Source: Exophiala sp. HKRS030
Lineage: Eukaryota > Ascomycota > Eurotiomycetes > Chaetothyriales > Herpotrichiellaceae
Assembly: GCA_023897205.1 (NCBI GenBank)
Contig: JAHWDD010000001.1
Location: 1,426,001-1,490,000 of the forward strand
DNA: 64,000 bases
Reading direction: 5' to 3'
Positions 31,374-41,734 of this stretch are shown piece after piece. Positions within the stretch are counted from its first letter, which is position 1. Each line of letters starts with the position of its first letter. The notes under the pieces are model-generated. The model saw nothing but the letters and a program-made list of their open reading frames with translations. It was not told the origin of the DNA and made no database searches. A program made the translations under genes and the position numbers.

Positions 31374-33879
31374 TCACGGTGCAAGTCCTCGCTTCTCGGA
31401 TTCGGAAAAGAAAATGAGCATACGCCATAACTTGCGGACCAACACTTCCGCTTCTTCGTCCAGAGCCTGTAGTAATATGTCAGCATGTCTTCTCAGAATT
31501 GTAAGAGGGAAAACTTACTCCTTCCAGTTCACCAACCAGATCCTGTGGTTTGCCTCTTGACTGTAGAGCATTCACCACATAATCAACGAGCATCTGTTCC
31601 TGGACACCGAGATATTCGACGATCTTCTTCTCAACGAAAGGCTTCAATCGCTCATCAATCACACTTTCATCCACAAAATCCCACTTGACATCCCAGTTCC
31701 AAAGGCCCTCTTTGTCGTTTGGAATATCCGCCGCGAGTTGTCTAGCCGCTTGAGCGCGCTCCTCTTCGGTCATGGTTGACGTAGTAGAAGCATCGTACTG
31801 GATAGGAATAAGTGTTCGTCTGCTGCCAGCTTTGGAGTCCTCCTCTTCGTCCTCCAAAAGGCCTTCCACTTCTGCGACAGTCCGCTTGGTGGCTTGTTGT
31901 GCCGTTTGTGCAGCAACCTTTTGGGCCGCCGCACCCAATGACAGCTTGAAGCGGGCAGGTTCTCGACGAGTTGTTTGTTGTCGTTCGTCTTCTTCTTGCT
32001 CTCGCCGGCTCATTTCCTCTTCTTGTCGGTTGAGGAAGTCGTCTGTCATGGCACCCGCACGCTCACGTTGCTGATTCTGTCTCGCCCGCTCGCGGTGCTC
32101 AGCTGCCCGGTCAGCCTCGTCGTTCGCCGTCTCGCGCTGCCGGAAGCTCGCTCTGTTGCGAATCCAGAGACTCTTGTCTGCATAGTATTCTTCCGTTTTG
32201 CGTGATGACTCGATATCATCGTTCCACTCTCGCAGGCGCTTGGCCATGGCCTCTTTCGCAGCATCAATACGTGTCGAGTCGTCCTTGTCTCGCGTCTTTT
32301 CTCGCTCCACAGCTGCGGTCCGCGATCTTTCTCGATTCAGCCACCGTCGTTCTTGGTCAAGATACTGCTTCTCGAGCTCCGCATCCTTCTTTGCTTGTCG
32401 CCGTCGTTCGAGTTCCTCGTCACTAGCGTCGGTGTCCTCGTCTTCAAAGGCGGAGGCACCATTGATTGCAGTGCCATTCACAAATATGACTCCTTTTTGA
32501 TAGTCCTTAGGTATCTGAGAACCATATCCTTTTGGACCAGCTGGTGCCCCTCTTGGCCCGACCGGGATGCCATTAGCACCAGCCGGCCCTGATGGAGCAC
32601 TTGGCGGGGGCGAAGCAAGACGATTGTATCGATCGCCGTTCATCATGCGATTTCGCTCCTGCTGTTCAATCTCCTCTTCTCTTTTGAGCCGCTCAAGATC
32701 ACGACGATTACTGCGGTCTCGAAAAGCGGCAATCTCTCTGGCGACAGTCTCACGCATCTCGGCAGGGATATCAGACAATTCATCATCGACGTTGATTGGA
32801 ATGGTGACAACATCCCCATTGGCTCCCTCGATCTGGCCATCAACCATGTTGACGTCGCCTTCTTTGTCGATGTTCGACATCTCGTCCTTCTGAACAGGTG
32901 CTGTTGGGTTGGTAAGGTCCTTTAACACCGCAGCCAATGCATCTCGAGCATGATCAAGTCGCATCTGAGCTTGCTCTGGAACTTTTCCCCCCACAGACTC
33001 TTCGTATTGCTCGATATAGCTTAAAGAATTGTCGTCGGCGACGACCTATTCATCGTTAGCAACTTCATGATAACCAAACTCGGAAACTCACAGTTAGCTT
33101 CGACATCTCGACACTTGGCTCTTCATCGCCGTTTGTCTCTTGAGGAGTTTGTCGCTTGACAGGAACTTCAACGTCTCTTAGGACTTCTATGGCGGTTCCG
33201 AGGCTTTCAGGATCTTCGTACTCCGCGAACCCAAACTTGCAAGGTTTGTTGTCTGCATCTGTGGCTCGGATCCAGCGTCGCAAACTTCCAGCGGATCTAA
33301 GGATGCGCTCAATGCCCTCATCGCCACCTGTCCCTTCAGTGATGCCGCCGACAAAGATGGTCTTTATGATTTCTTCCTTCGTCTGTGGTTGAACCTGCGT
33401 GATTCGGTCTCGGTCGCCGCCTCGAAATTCTGAGCCCATCCCAGAGCCTAGGCCTCCTCTTCTTCCACCTCTATTATCCCTCTCATCTCGACCACTTTCA
33501 GGTTTTGTCGGGCCCGATGTGCCTAGTCGAATCACGGGTGCAGAGAAATTGATATTGGGCATATTCGGAGGGGGCTGGAAATTGGATGGGAAAGAGCCAG
33601 GTCTGCCTGGTTGGTGAGCTTCTTGCTGCTGCATTCCGGGAGGATCGCCTGTGCCTGGAGCGGTCATACCAGGTGGTGGTGCTGGGACGAGGTGAGTTCT
33701 TTGAGTTCTTGCACAGGCAACAGAATCCATGATTATCGACTTACCCATCCCCGGCGGTGCACCAGAAACACTGCCGTAGTCGCCTGGAGCCCCATATTGC
33801 CCTGGCGCTATAATGACAGTCAGTCCACGTTCGATCTCAGACGAGGCTGAAAGATCCTACCTTGATAAGGGTTGTACAT
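31374..33879 (-). CDS. RBM25-type splicing factor (RRM plus PWI)
   Basis: Five exons, 33879-33861, 33807-33745, 33681-33092, 33045-31519 and 31466-31374, join in phase to 763 residues. The order is a Pro/Gly-rich N-terminus (MYNPYQAPGQYGAPGDYG, then PPPGM repeats), an RRM near residues 125-205 (KTIFVGGITEGTG as RNP2, then KPCKFGFAEYEDPES as RNP1), a long charged Arg/Glu-rich helical region about 400-620 (RRQAKKDAELEKQYLDQERR type), and a C-terminal PWI domain (NWDVKWDFVDE, then VEYLGVQEQMLVDYVVNALQ). The last exon supplies the final PWI helix (VLVRKLWRMLIFFSE). This is the architecture of RBM25 and the related yeast Snu71, U1 snRNP-associated splicing factors in the nucleus. The first exon is only 19 nt of coding sequence. 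Confidence 0.9.
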
Positions 33880-36583
33880 GGTGAGCGCAGTCGTAGTCGA
33901 AGGGCAGTGGCAGAAAACCAAGTAGTTTTGGCGGATAATCTGTAAAGTTATTTATTCGAGGAGGAGCGACATGGGTAGGCGACCGTGATATGAGATTGTT
34001 CCAGGCAATCAAGAGTCGTGAAGATGGATAAATATGTAGTTTTAGTTTTCGAGATCAACATACTGTTCGGTTTACTACAAATGCAAGGCGCAGGGAAAAA
34101 GAAGTCGGATTCCGGCGATACTTTGATCCGCGCCAAGTGCTAGTCTGTGCCGCCGACTTTTCTTGCCCTTGTAATTCAGTCAGTCAATCACAGTCTCTAT
34201 GAAATACATGAGTACTCTTACGAGTGTGGATAGCCGTCCTTTGTTGATGGGCAGTCGCCATAACATTTACATAGGTCAATCAAGAGGAGACCTTGTCTGC
34301 TGTTAGTTCTCGATCAATGTGCCATTGGTGCCTCTTCCTTGGTGTGGCTATTTCTGCCACAGTAGTTTGGAATTTACTAATCGGCATGGCTGCATGAGTT
34401 GTCAGTCTGTCAGGCTCGTTCTCACTAGTCATGTCTCGGATCTGTAGATTCGCTGCTGTATGTCAATGTGCTGGATGCATGCATGCATCTTTGAGAAGAA
34501 CAGGTTTGTAGGTACTCCGCGTTGACCTTCATATTCCGTGTCTGCACATGTTCTCCTGATAGTGGTGGCGCTCGGGGCCATTTCTCAGCGGCACTTTGGC
34601 ATCGAATAAGCAACATAGGTCGACATACTTTTCTCCTCCTGGAGACGTTGCCACCATTGCCATCAACCTGCGGTGAGGCGGGCATAGATCCTCACACTGT
34701 GATTTGAGAGCTACATGTGCGGTAAGTTCGGTCCACGATCTTTCCAGCTCTAGCGCCGTGTCATGATGTTAGAGAAATGCATGGCGCAAAGACAAGGATG
34801 GAGCGAGTCATGCAGATGTGCAGATCCAGACACTGTTCAGGAGGGTTATGTGTGGTGCACACACCCATAGTGTTGGCTGATGACAGTAGAATCTTGGATT
34901 GCTCATGCATGTGATAGATTGATCATGCTCGCGAGGACGCTACAGCCTCACTTAGACCAAGACCGAGATTGGCCATTTGCGCAAACTTCGGAAAAGCCAA
35001 TACATCTCCGAAGAGTACTAAGGTTGTACGGAGTCTTTGGTACATTGACTGGCGGGGCTGGTTGTTGGCGAAACCATGGGGTAGTGATAGATCATATTGT
35101 CCTGCCACCTAGTTGAATATACTGTAGCGGTATGGACGGAGTGTCCGTACAGTGAGAGGAACACTGATCGGTGATCACGACAGGCGATGGAGCAAGGAAC
35201 GGCCCTGTTCTGGCTCCCGCGCTTTGCATTACTCCGTACACCAACCAGGATTTTGTAGGCGTAGGGGGCGTACTCCGTACATAGCAGTCTGGGGTTTAGG
35301 GGGGCGCTTGTAGTTGATTCCCAGTGCCGCGAGCCAAAGAAGACACTCCCCACCCACCGGTAGTTTAGGTAGTAGTTACATATTGTGCTGTACTGTACCT
35401 TCTGGATGAAAATGGCGTTGAAGTAGATTTCCATGTCGCCTACGCCGTAGAGATGTAACACTTTGTGCAACGCAGCTCGATCAACTGCAACCACAGTTTG
35501 CTGATTTAGGTCGTGACCTCTTGAAGTTTTTCTGGGCACCTCGTTAATTGGCATAGCCTACCTTTGGCACCTACTGTAGAATACGCCCCGTTGCCGCTGC
35601 ACTATACAGTACATTTCTCCGTGGGTACTCCGGAGGTACTCTGGGTGCAACGGGGCTTCCTAGGGGTGACCATCCCCACCAACCCCCATCCTAAACAGGC
35701 AAAGGGAGCCAATGTATGGAGCCTTTAGGACCTGGAAAAGGTCTCTGTGGGTGGCCATGGGTGGTCATGGGTAGCCAGCATGTCCCAGTGGTGTCGTAGG
35801 CGCAGACGAGTAGGACGTCCATCTCGAAAGCCGCCGGCAGCCATCCTGTAGGCTGATACGGACACTCATATGCAGTACGGGGACGCGTATTCCAGAGCAA
35901 GGCAAGGGGACATCAATTCCAAGGTTGTCAAGGAACAGGGATCATTGTTGTAGCCATCCCTGCAACGTTTCTTTTCCTGGAGGGGAAAGCCATTACAGGG
36001 TCTCGTCGTCACGACATCCCTGCCAGTGGGAATTATTTAATCCTCGATGAATGGACACCATTAGTAGAAGTTTCCAGGGCCACTATTCCGTATTTACTGC
36101 GTACCAACTCTCGCCATAAGACAACACACCCCCGCTTCAACACCTCATCAAACACTTGAGATCCGTCAATCCTTTTTTGTCACCTTCATCGACACTGTAA
36201 TATCTGAAACAAAAACAACACTGCGAGTCATCAAGAGAAAGCGCCCGATGCAACCTGTATTCACATCCGCAATTTGAGCCCAACATACGGAGTACTACAC
36301 AAGCCCAGTCCAGCGCCAGAGTTACACACGGCCGTGTCCGGGCCCAAGTCAATGATTGCTCCTCCCATCGTGGCTGAGGCTTGACTTTGTGATACTCTTA
36401 TACTAATACCGAGTTGGCAGTGGCTGTCGCAGACTCTGCTCGTGTCATATTACTGTGCCCGAGCCACTCTCGTCGTTTCTGGAGGGTGCTTCTTCCACGA
36501 TAAACCCTCCGCTGCCCATACCGTCAGCTTCTGTCAGCGACTCCTCCGCTCATCCCGCTGTACGAGGATGACTGACTGCGGCC
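33880..36583. other. 2.7-kb gene-free intergenic region
   Basis: The longest stretch without a supportable gene. Several open frames of 60-180 codons on both strands have no domains and are interrupted in any plausible join. The 9-mer occurs at 35230-35238, 35271-35279 and 36286-36294, and near-copies occur at about 35023, 35133 and 35624. The last few hundred bases are the promoter and 5' UTR of the large Zn2Cys6 gene. A lost or non-coding gene cannot be excluded. Confidence 0.5.
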
Positions 36584-39500
36584 ATGGCTGCCATCGCTCC
36601 TAGCCAGGAACTCTCCTCGAACAGTAGCAACCCTGGCTATTCCAAAACCGCACGGCGCCAGTATCAGAGTTGTGACCAGTGTCGCAAGAGTCGACGAGCA
36701 TGTGATGCCGGCACCTTGCGCGTGGCCAACTTTCCTCTCAACGACGAGGGCGCAATCAATCTCCCTAAATCTACCTGCGAAGCCTGCTCCAATTGTACGA
36801 GAACTGGCAAGAAATGCACCTTCGACTGGCTTCGCTCTCTTCCTCGCCACGGTCTTCCGAAAGGAGTCAAGAGGAAACTTGAATCCACAGCGGTTGCTCT
36901 AGAGTCCGCGACGTCCCAGCGAGATACGGCCTGGGCGACTACTACAGAGCAGCCTTACGATGTGTCTGCTTCCACGGCCCAGCACCCATCTCGCCCGTCT
37001 GGGCCAGTTCCACTAGGGGAGAGGCATACCTTCAGCCATCAGCACCACAGCAATGGGCACGCATCGGAGGCATCCATTATCCCTCACTTACCTTCTCCCG
37101 ACCCTAGCAATAGTTCTCCCAAGTTGAAATACCCTCATGCCGGGCATGGCAATCATCATGAGTCCTCTCCCACATTCAACAACAGTAGCAGACCAGGCAT
37201 CCGATATCAAAAAAACACGAGCAGCGATTTCCAGCCACCTACTTTGCGCAGTTTCGATACCAGCATATCCTCAGCAAGCTATGACTCGATATTTTCAAGA
37301 GAACGAAACGCTCTTTCCCACACGTCTGACAGCGGCGCATCTGCGAGCTCGGATTCTGGGCCGGAAAATGAGCGGGCAAAATCCCAAGGGCGCAATCAAC
37401 ATGGTGGTGCAGTCTTCGGCGTCAAACAGACCGAGGAAGGCTCACTTGGTGACTCTGTGCGACGGGCTTCAACCAGTTCAACCTCTCTTTCAAGCAACAG
37501 ACGACAAAGCTCTAGTCCTCTGATGAATCGCCACCAGGTCCGATTTGCAGACGGTGCGATGAAGGCTATGATCGCAAGCGGGCTCTTGCGCATATACCAC
37601 GACAGTTTCGAGAATTCCCTGTCTTGCTGGGTGACTGAACAAAATTGTCCGTATGAGACTGAACTCGCAACCCTGATTTCCCAAGCTGGTCCAGGAACAA
37701 CCGCAGAAGAAGCCGCAATTCGCCTTGGTGACAATCGAATCTTTTCGCGTGTTTCACGACTCGACTCGGCATTTACGCACCTCAGAGGACGACAGCTGAG
37801 CGCGACGGAGAATAAAGCGGCGTCCAACGCTCTCAACTCAGCCATCATGGCCTTTGCAAGTCAATGGTCTCACAGCTCCCACAACGCGTTTTGGCGCAGC
37901 AAAGAAGGTCTTTCTAGGATGAAGGCCTGGCAGCAGAACAACAATACCCTCCAACCGCCAAGTGTCCGACCGAACGACTCTCCAGCTTCGACCGATTTCG
38001 AGTGCAAGATCCAAAAAACCCTGTGGCACGAGGCTCGCAAAGCGATTCAGGATACGACCGAAATCGATTCGTTCAAAGTGATATTAGCATACATGCTCTT
38101 CGCCCTTACCCAACGACCCCGGGACCAAGGCCCTAAGCCGAGTACAGAGTCGACCGGAGATGCACCATCCTCGCAGAACAGCGATACAAACCCACAAGAG
38201 CCCTCCGATCGAGAGTACCCGAGCAGCGGCAACGCCTCCTTCTCCGCCGGCGCAGCCGAAACCGAATGGGATCCCTTCCAGACCGCCGAGCTCGAAGGCC
38301 TCGCCTCACCTCCAGTGTATCTCGAGACCGCCGTGCGAAATTTATTTTCCTGGCGACGCAAAGTGGAAAGGTACAGGCGCAGGAGTTCAGCCCCTCAAAA
38401 TGACGCCAACCCAATACCCAAGCTGGCTCTCAAGGACCAACAAACGTTCAACATTCTCTTCTGGCTGGGCGTAATGTGCGACACGACCTCGTCGGCCATC
38501 ACTCGCCGTCCGCTCGTCATCCCCGACGAAGACTGCGCCATGATCCGCGAGAGCCTCGACAAGCTGTCCCTGGGCGAAGGCCAACCGGAAGAGCCGTCCT
38601 ACGCCTCCTTTTCCCCGTCCCAGGACCGTCACGACTCCACGACGGCGCCCCTGTGGGACACGTACCTGCTGACCTTCACGCCCGCCCGCGCGCACAGCGA
38701 CCCCTTCAGCCTCCCCTCCCCGGCGCGATGGCCGTGCAGCTTCGAGCAGGCCGCGCAGATCCTGCAGGAGGCCATCCCCGTCAAGGTGCTCATGTTCCGG
38801 CGCGTGGCCCACCTGCAGACGCTCGCGTCGCGGCGCGCGTCGCCGTCGGCGCTCGAAGCCACCATCCGGGCGGCGCTCGACGTTTACGCCCACTGGAACC
38901 GCACCTACCTCCCCTTCATGGTCGACTGCGTGTCGTCGCACAACGACCTGCCCCCGCACGTGCAGTCGTGGTACGTCATCCTCGACGGCCACTGGCACTA
39001 CGGCTGCCTGCTGCTGGCCGACACCGTCTCCCAGATCGACGCCGAGCAGCGCACCATGCAGGCCCAGCGCGACCTGCGCCGCAGGTGCGACCTCCTCGCC
39101 GAGCTGCGCAGGGACAACGCCCTCGCCATCGCCCGCATCGCCCAGGCGAGCCTGTCCGAACACGGGCCCGTGTTCCCCAACAACCCCGAGTTCCACTTTG
39201 CCTGCAACGGCAGCGCCATCCTCACCGAGCCCTGGACCGACATCCTGGTCCGGGCCATGGGCAGTGCGTGTCGGATCTTCATCAACTGGATGTGGTGCCA
39301 CAAGCGTCCTCGGGCGGACCCCACGTGCCGGTGGGTCAGGGACAACACCACCCCCGCCGTCCTCTACACGCAGGCCCAGTGTTGCATACACGGCATGGCG
39401 CTGCTGGGCCGCAAGAGTTACGCCGCGAATTACACCGCCGAGGTGTTTTGGAAGAAACTCGAAGAAGTGTGTGGTGGTGGTGGTGGTGGTGACATTGATG

Positions 39501-39598
39501 CCACGACCAACGACGCATCTTTTGCCTTTTCATTTTCGCAAACACAATATCCTCCGACAGGATTTGGAGTGAGATTGAAGACGGAAACCATGACTTGA
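36584..39598 (+). CDS. Large Zn2Cys6 transcription factor with extended zinc loop
   Basis: An uninterrupted frame of 1004 residues. The zinc cluster begins QYQSCDQCRKSRRACDA (Cys30, 33, 40), then a loop of over 20 residues leads to CEACSNCTRTGKKCTFDWL (Cys65, 68, 71, 78). The long asymmetric loop and the CTF-x-WL ending recall the AlcR type of Aspergillus rather than the compact Gal4 type. Residues about 90-330 are Ser/Pro/His-rich and disordered. The fungal-specific TF domain lies in about 340-960 (FADGAMKAMIASGLLRIYHD, then LFWLGVMCDTTSSAITRRP). A polyglycine tract sits near the C-terminus. From about 38,430 to 39,480 the coding sequence becomes very GC-rich, opening unrelated frames on both strands. 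The target genes cannot be inferred from the neighbours. Confidence 0.88.
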   Translation: MAAIAPSQELSSNSSNPGYSKTARRQYQSCDQCRKSRRACDAGTLRVANFPLNDEGAINLPKSTCEACSNCTRTGKKCTFDWLRSLPRHGLPKGVKRKLESTAVALESATSQRDTAWATTTEQPYDVSASTAQHPSRPSGPVPLGERHTFSHQHHSNGHASEASIIPHLPSPDPSNSSPKLKYPHAGHGNHHESSPTFNNSSRPGIRYQKNTSSDFQPPTLRSFDTSISSASYDSIFSRERNALSHTSDSGASASSDSGPENERAKSQGRNQHGGAVFGVKQTEEGSLGDSVRRASTSSTSLSSNRRQSSSPLMNRHQVRFADGAMKAMIASGLLRIYHDSFENSLSCWVTEQNCPYETELATLISQAGPGTTAEEAAIRLGDNRIFSRVSRLDSAFTHLRGRQLSATENKAASNALNSAIMAFASQWSHSSHNAFWRSKEGLSRMKAWQQNNNTLQPPSVRPNDSPASTDFECKIQKTLWHEARKAIQDTTEIDSFKVILAYMLFALTQRPRDQGPKPSTESTGDAPSSQNSDTNPQEPSDREYPSSGNASFSAGAAETEWDPFQTAELEGLASPPVYLETAVRNLFSWRRKVERYRRRSSAPQNDANPIPKLALKDQQTFNILFWLGVMCDTTSSAITRRPLVIPDEDCAMIRESLDKLSLGEGQPEEPSYASFSPSQDRHDSTTAPLWDTYLLTFTPARAHSDPFSLPSPARWPCSFEQAAQILQEAIPVKVLMFRRVAHLQTLASRRASPSALEATIRAALDVYAHWNRTYLPFMVDCVSSHNDLPPHVQSWYVILDGHWHYGCLLLADTVSQIDAEQRTMQAQRDLRRRCDLLAELRRDNALAIARIAQASLSEHGPVFPNNPEFHFACNGSAILTEPWTDILVRAMGSACRIFINWMWCHKRPRADPTCRWVRDNTTPAVLYTQAQCCIHGMALLGRKSYAANYTAEVFWKKLEEVCGGGGGGDIDATTNDASFAFSFSQTQYPPTGFGVRLKTETMT

Positions 39599-39724
39599 TG
39601 CTACATTCCGGTAAAGGGAAAAGAGGTCGCGAGGAACCCCAGATTGTGACTGTGTGTTGTCTTGTCGAGTAAGTGATACGGACATGATGTTAAAAACTTT
39701 GGCGTCTGATCTTGTTATTTTGTC

Positions 39725-39779
<55 letters not shown>

Positions 39780-40698
39780 AATGCACATTTTGGCATTTGA
39801 TGACACCTCTGGGAGATTGGGAGGGGAAAAGGGGGAGGGGGGGTGGGAAGTTGGATACTTGTGAGCGAAACAAAACAAGAAACAAAAACAAAAACAAAGC
39901 TGTAGCAGAGGTATACAGAAAAGGTACCTAGTGAGCATGGATGGGTGCATTTATGGATTCCAGGGATTCGAAGGGTTGGATTGGGCTGTGCCCTGGTTTG
40001 GATCAAGGGGACTTGGTCTACCTATAACGTATTTTGGGGAGGAAAAAAAAAGCTGCAAATGGAACACACAAAGGGTTAGGTAGGTACATAGCCAACGATG
40101 AGCAAAACGGCACAGGTCAGGTATCCGGTATCAGGCGTGTGTAATGGTCGGGTTTCTAATCTATGAACGAGAAGGAGCAAGGTAAAGGGATGAGAAGGGG
40201 AATTTTTGTGGTTTTTGGATCATCAAATCCAAAGTCAAGTCAAGTCAGATCGACCACGGTGAATAACCCTTGTTCGGTATCTTTGGGTACCGGATTAAAA
40301 TTCAAGAGGAACTTGATACCGAGGCTACGGGTAGATTTCTCTTTTTCCTCCCTCCAGGTGATGAGCATTCCTGTCCCCTAGTTGCATGGTGATGTCGCCA
40401 TCAATATCGTTCACGATCCCAAGTCAGTATGGGAAACCGAATTCGAAACTGACAACCACGCAGAATGGGCCTAAGAAATTGGAATAACAATGTCAATCGT
40501 CGATTGTGCAAGGTGCTTCTTGAAGAGAGCAGACCTCTCTGATGCTATGTGATAAGAATACTCTTCGTGGGTATCATTCTTATTGTATCACTCCATCCAG
40601 TCTTGTTCCTTTAGGTCAAGCGCAACTTCCGCCATCGTCTCTTCTCATGACAAACTTGATCATCTGTCTTTCCAGATGCTTTCACTTCTCGGTGTTGG
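39599..40698. other. Intergenic region with TG microsatellite
   Basis: No gene is supported. It contains a long (TG)n tract, a G-rich run near 39825-39850, AAAAAC-type repeats near 39880-39900, and AGGTACCTAG/TAGGTAGGTAC motifs near 39920 and 40075. Confidence 0.5.
39729..39778. repeat. (TG)25 microsatellite
   Basis: A perfect dinucleotide repeat of about 25 TG units, preceded by TGTCTGTC, about 130 bp after the stop of the large Zn2Cys6 gene. It is likely polymorphic between strains. Confidence 0.97.
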
Positions 40699-41404
40699 TC
40701 ACCCCCTGCGGGGCAGTTGTGTCGTTGTGCATTCCACCTGTACCATCCAGTCAGTCTTTTCCCAAAGAATCTGAAACGAGGGCGGGGCCTCTAGGATGAT
40801 CAAACCTTCGTCTGGGTAGATGATCCAATTCTCAGGATGTCTCAGTACGAAATCTGGGTCGGAAATTCTAGTTCTGGCTCCAGGGCCGACAGCCGCGAGG
40901 AGCCCTTGAGTCTCCATCCTGTGGAAGGCTTCGCAGTCGGGAAAGGTGCATGGCTGCTCAAGAATCATTAGAAACATCTTCAAGCACACAGGACGAGGAG
41001 ACAACATACGTCGAGGACATCATCAGGGTGGTGATGGCTAGCGTAGGGCGTACTACTGTGGGTGAGATCTGTCATGTATGGGTCAGCATCGAGACTCGCC
41101 AACATGTGCGTGCCGAGTGGCAAGACTGACCGTGCTTCGCCTTGTGGTAAGCTTCTTTGGCTTTACCAATGAGGCCAGTCATTCCGACTGAGCCCGGGGC
41201 CTGCGGATTGATTTGGGCCGGAAGAGGCTTTCTTTGATCGACTGGTGCTGAGAAAAGTAAGAATCGTAACGGCTTTGCATAAAAGATGTCGATTTGTAGT
41301 GATGGGTGGCTGAGGTGGAAAAGAGGAGAGAGAAAAAGAATGCAAAGAGGAACGAAACCGACCGGGAAGATGTAGTCGCCCTGAAGAGAGATGGCGCCTT
41401 CCAT
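40699..41404 (-). CDS. Hypothetical protein, four exons
   Basis: I do not recognise the family. Exons 41404-41359, 41247-41131, 41068-41010 and 40953-40699 join in consistent phases (1, 1, 0) to 158 residues: MEGAISLQGDYIFPVAPVDQ, then NPQAPGSVGMTGLIGKAKEA. The conserved-looking second half contains PCTFPDCEAFHRMETQGLLA, RISDPDFVLRHPENWIIYPD and EGLIILEAPPSFQILWEKTD. There is no signal peptide or membrane segment; the C-terminal half looks like a small folded domain. The first donor (GTTTCG) is weak, so the first exon and the start are uncertain, while the last three exons are better supported. It lies between the Zn2Cys6 gene and NCA2, and nothing in its context suggests a function. Confidence 0.55.
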
Positions 41405-41734
41405 TTGGGAAGTACCTGCCTTCCTCACAGAACGGAAACCGCGCAAGGCCAGTATTGCACATTTGTGATGATACAGTATTGAGTTACGCATGAAGGAGCA
41501 ACTTATCTGGCAACCCTCATTGAACAACCTGTCAAAGGCAGGAACGGCACGGAGCGAAACATCGACAGAAATGTGTCCCGGATGTTGACACTAAAAGGAA
41601 GACGATGGCCAGGTGAAGTACAAGTGAGGGAGGTGTGTACAACGGCTCTATGCTGCCTGTCAAGATTCACGTTTCAATGATAAGTGAAGAGTGAACATGT
41701 CGAGGTGAAGCGTGTCCAGATGAGGTCGCTCAAT
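41405..41734. other. Spacer hypothetical gene / NCA2
   Basis: A 330-bp interval between the start of the hypothetical gene and the stop of NCA2, both on the minus strand. It should hold the promoter of the former and the 3' UTR of the latter. I see no other feature. Confidence 0.4.

Noticed and set aside
38387..39492. Long alternative frames on both strands inside the large Zn2Cys6 gene
   Set aside because: They exist only where the true frame is extremely GC-rich; the translations are Arg/Pro/His- or Gly/Val-rich and domain-free, while the true frame encodes the conserved TF domain.
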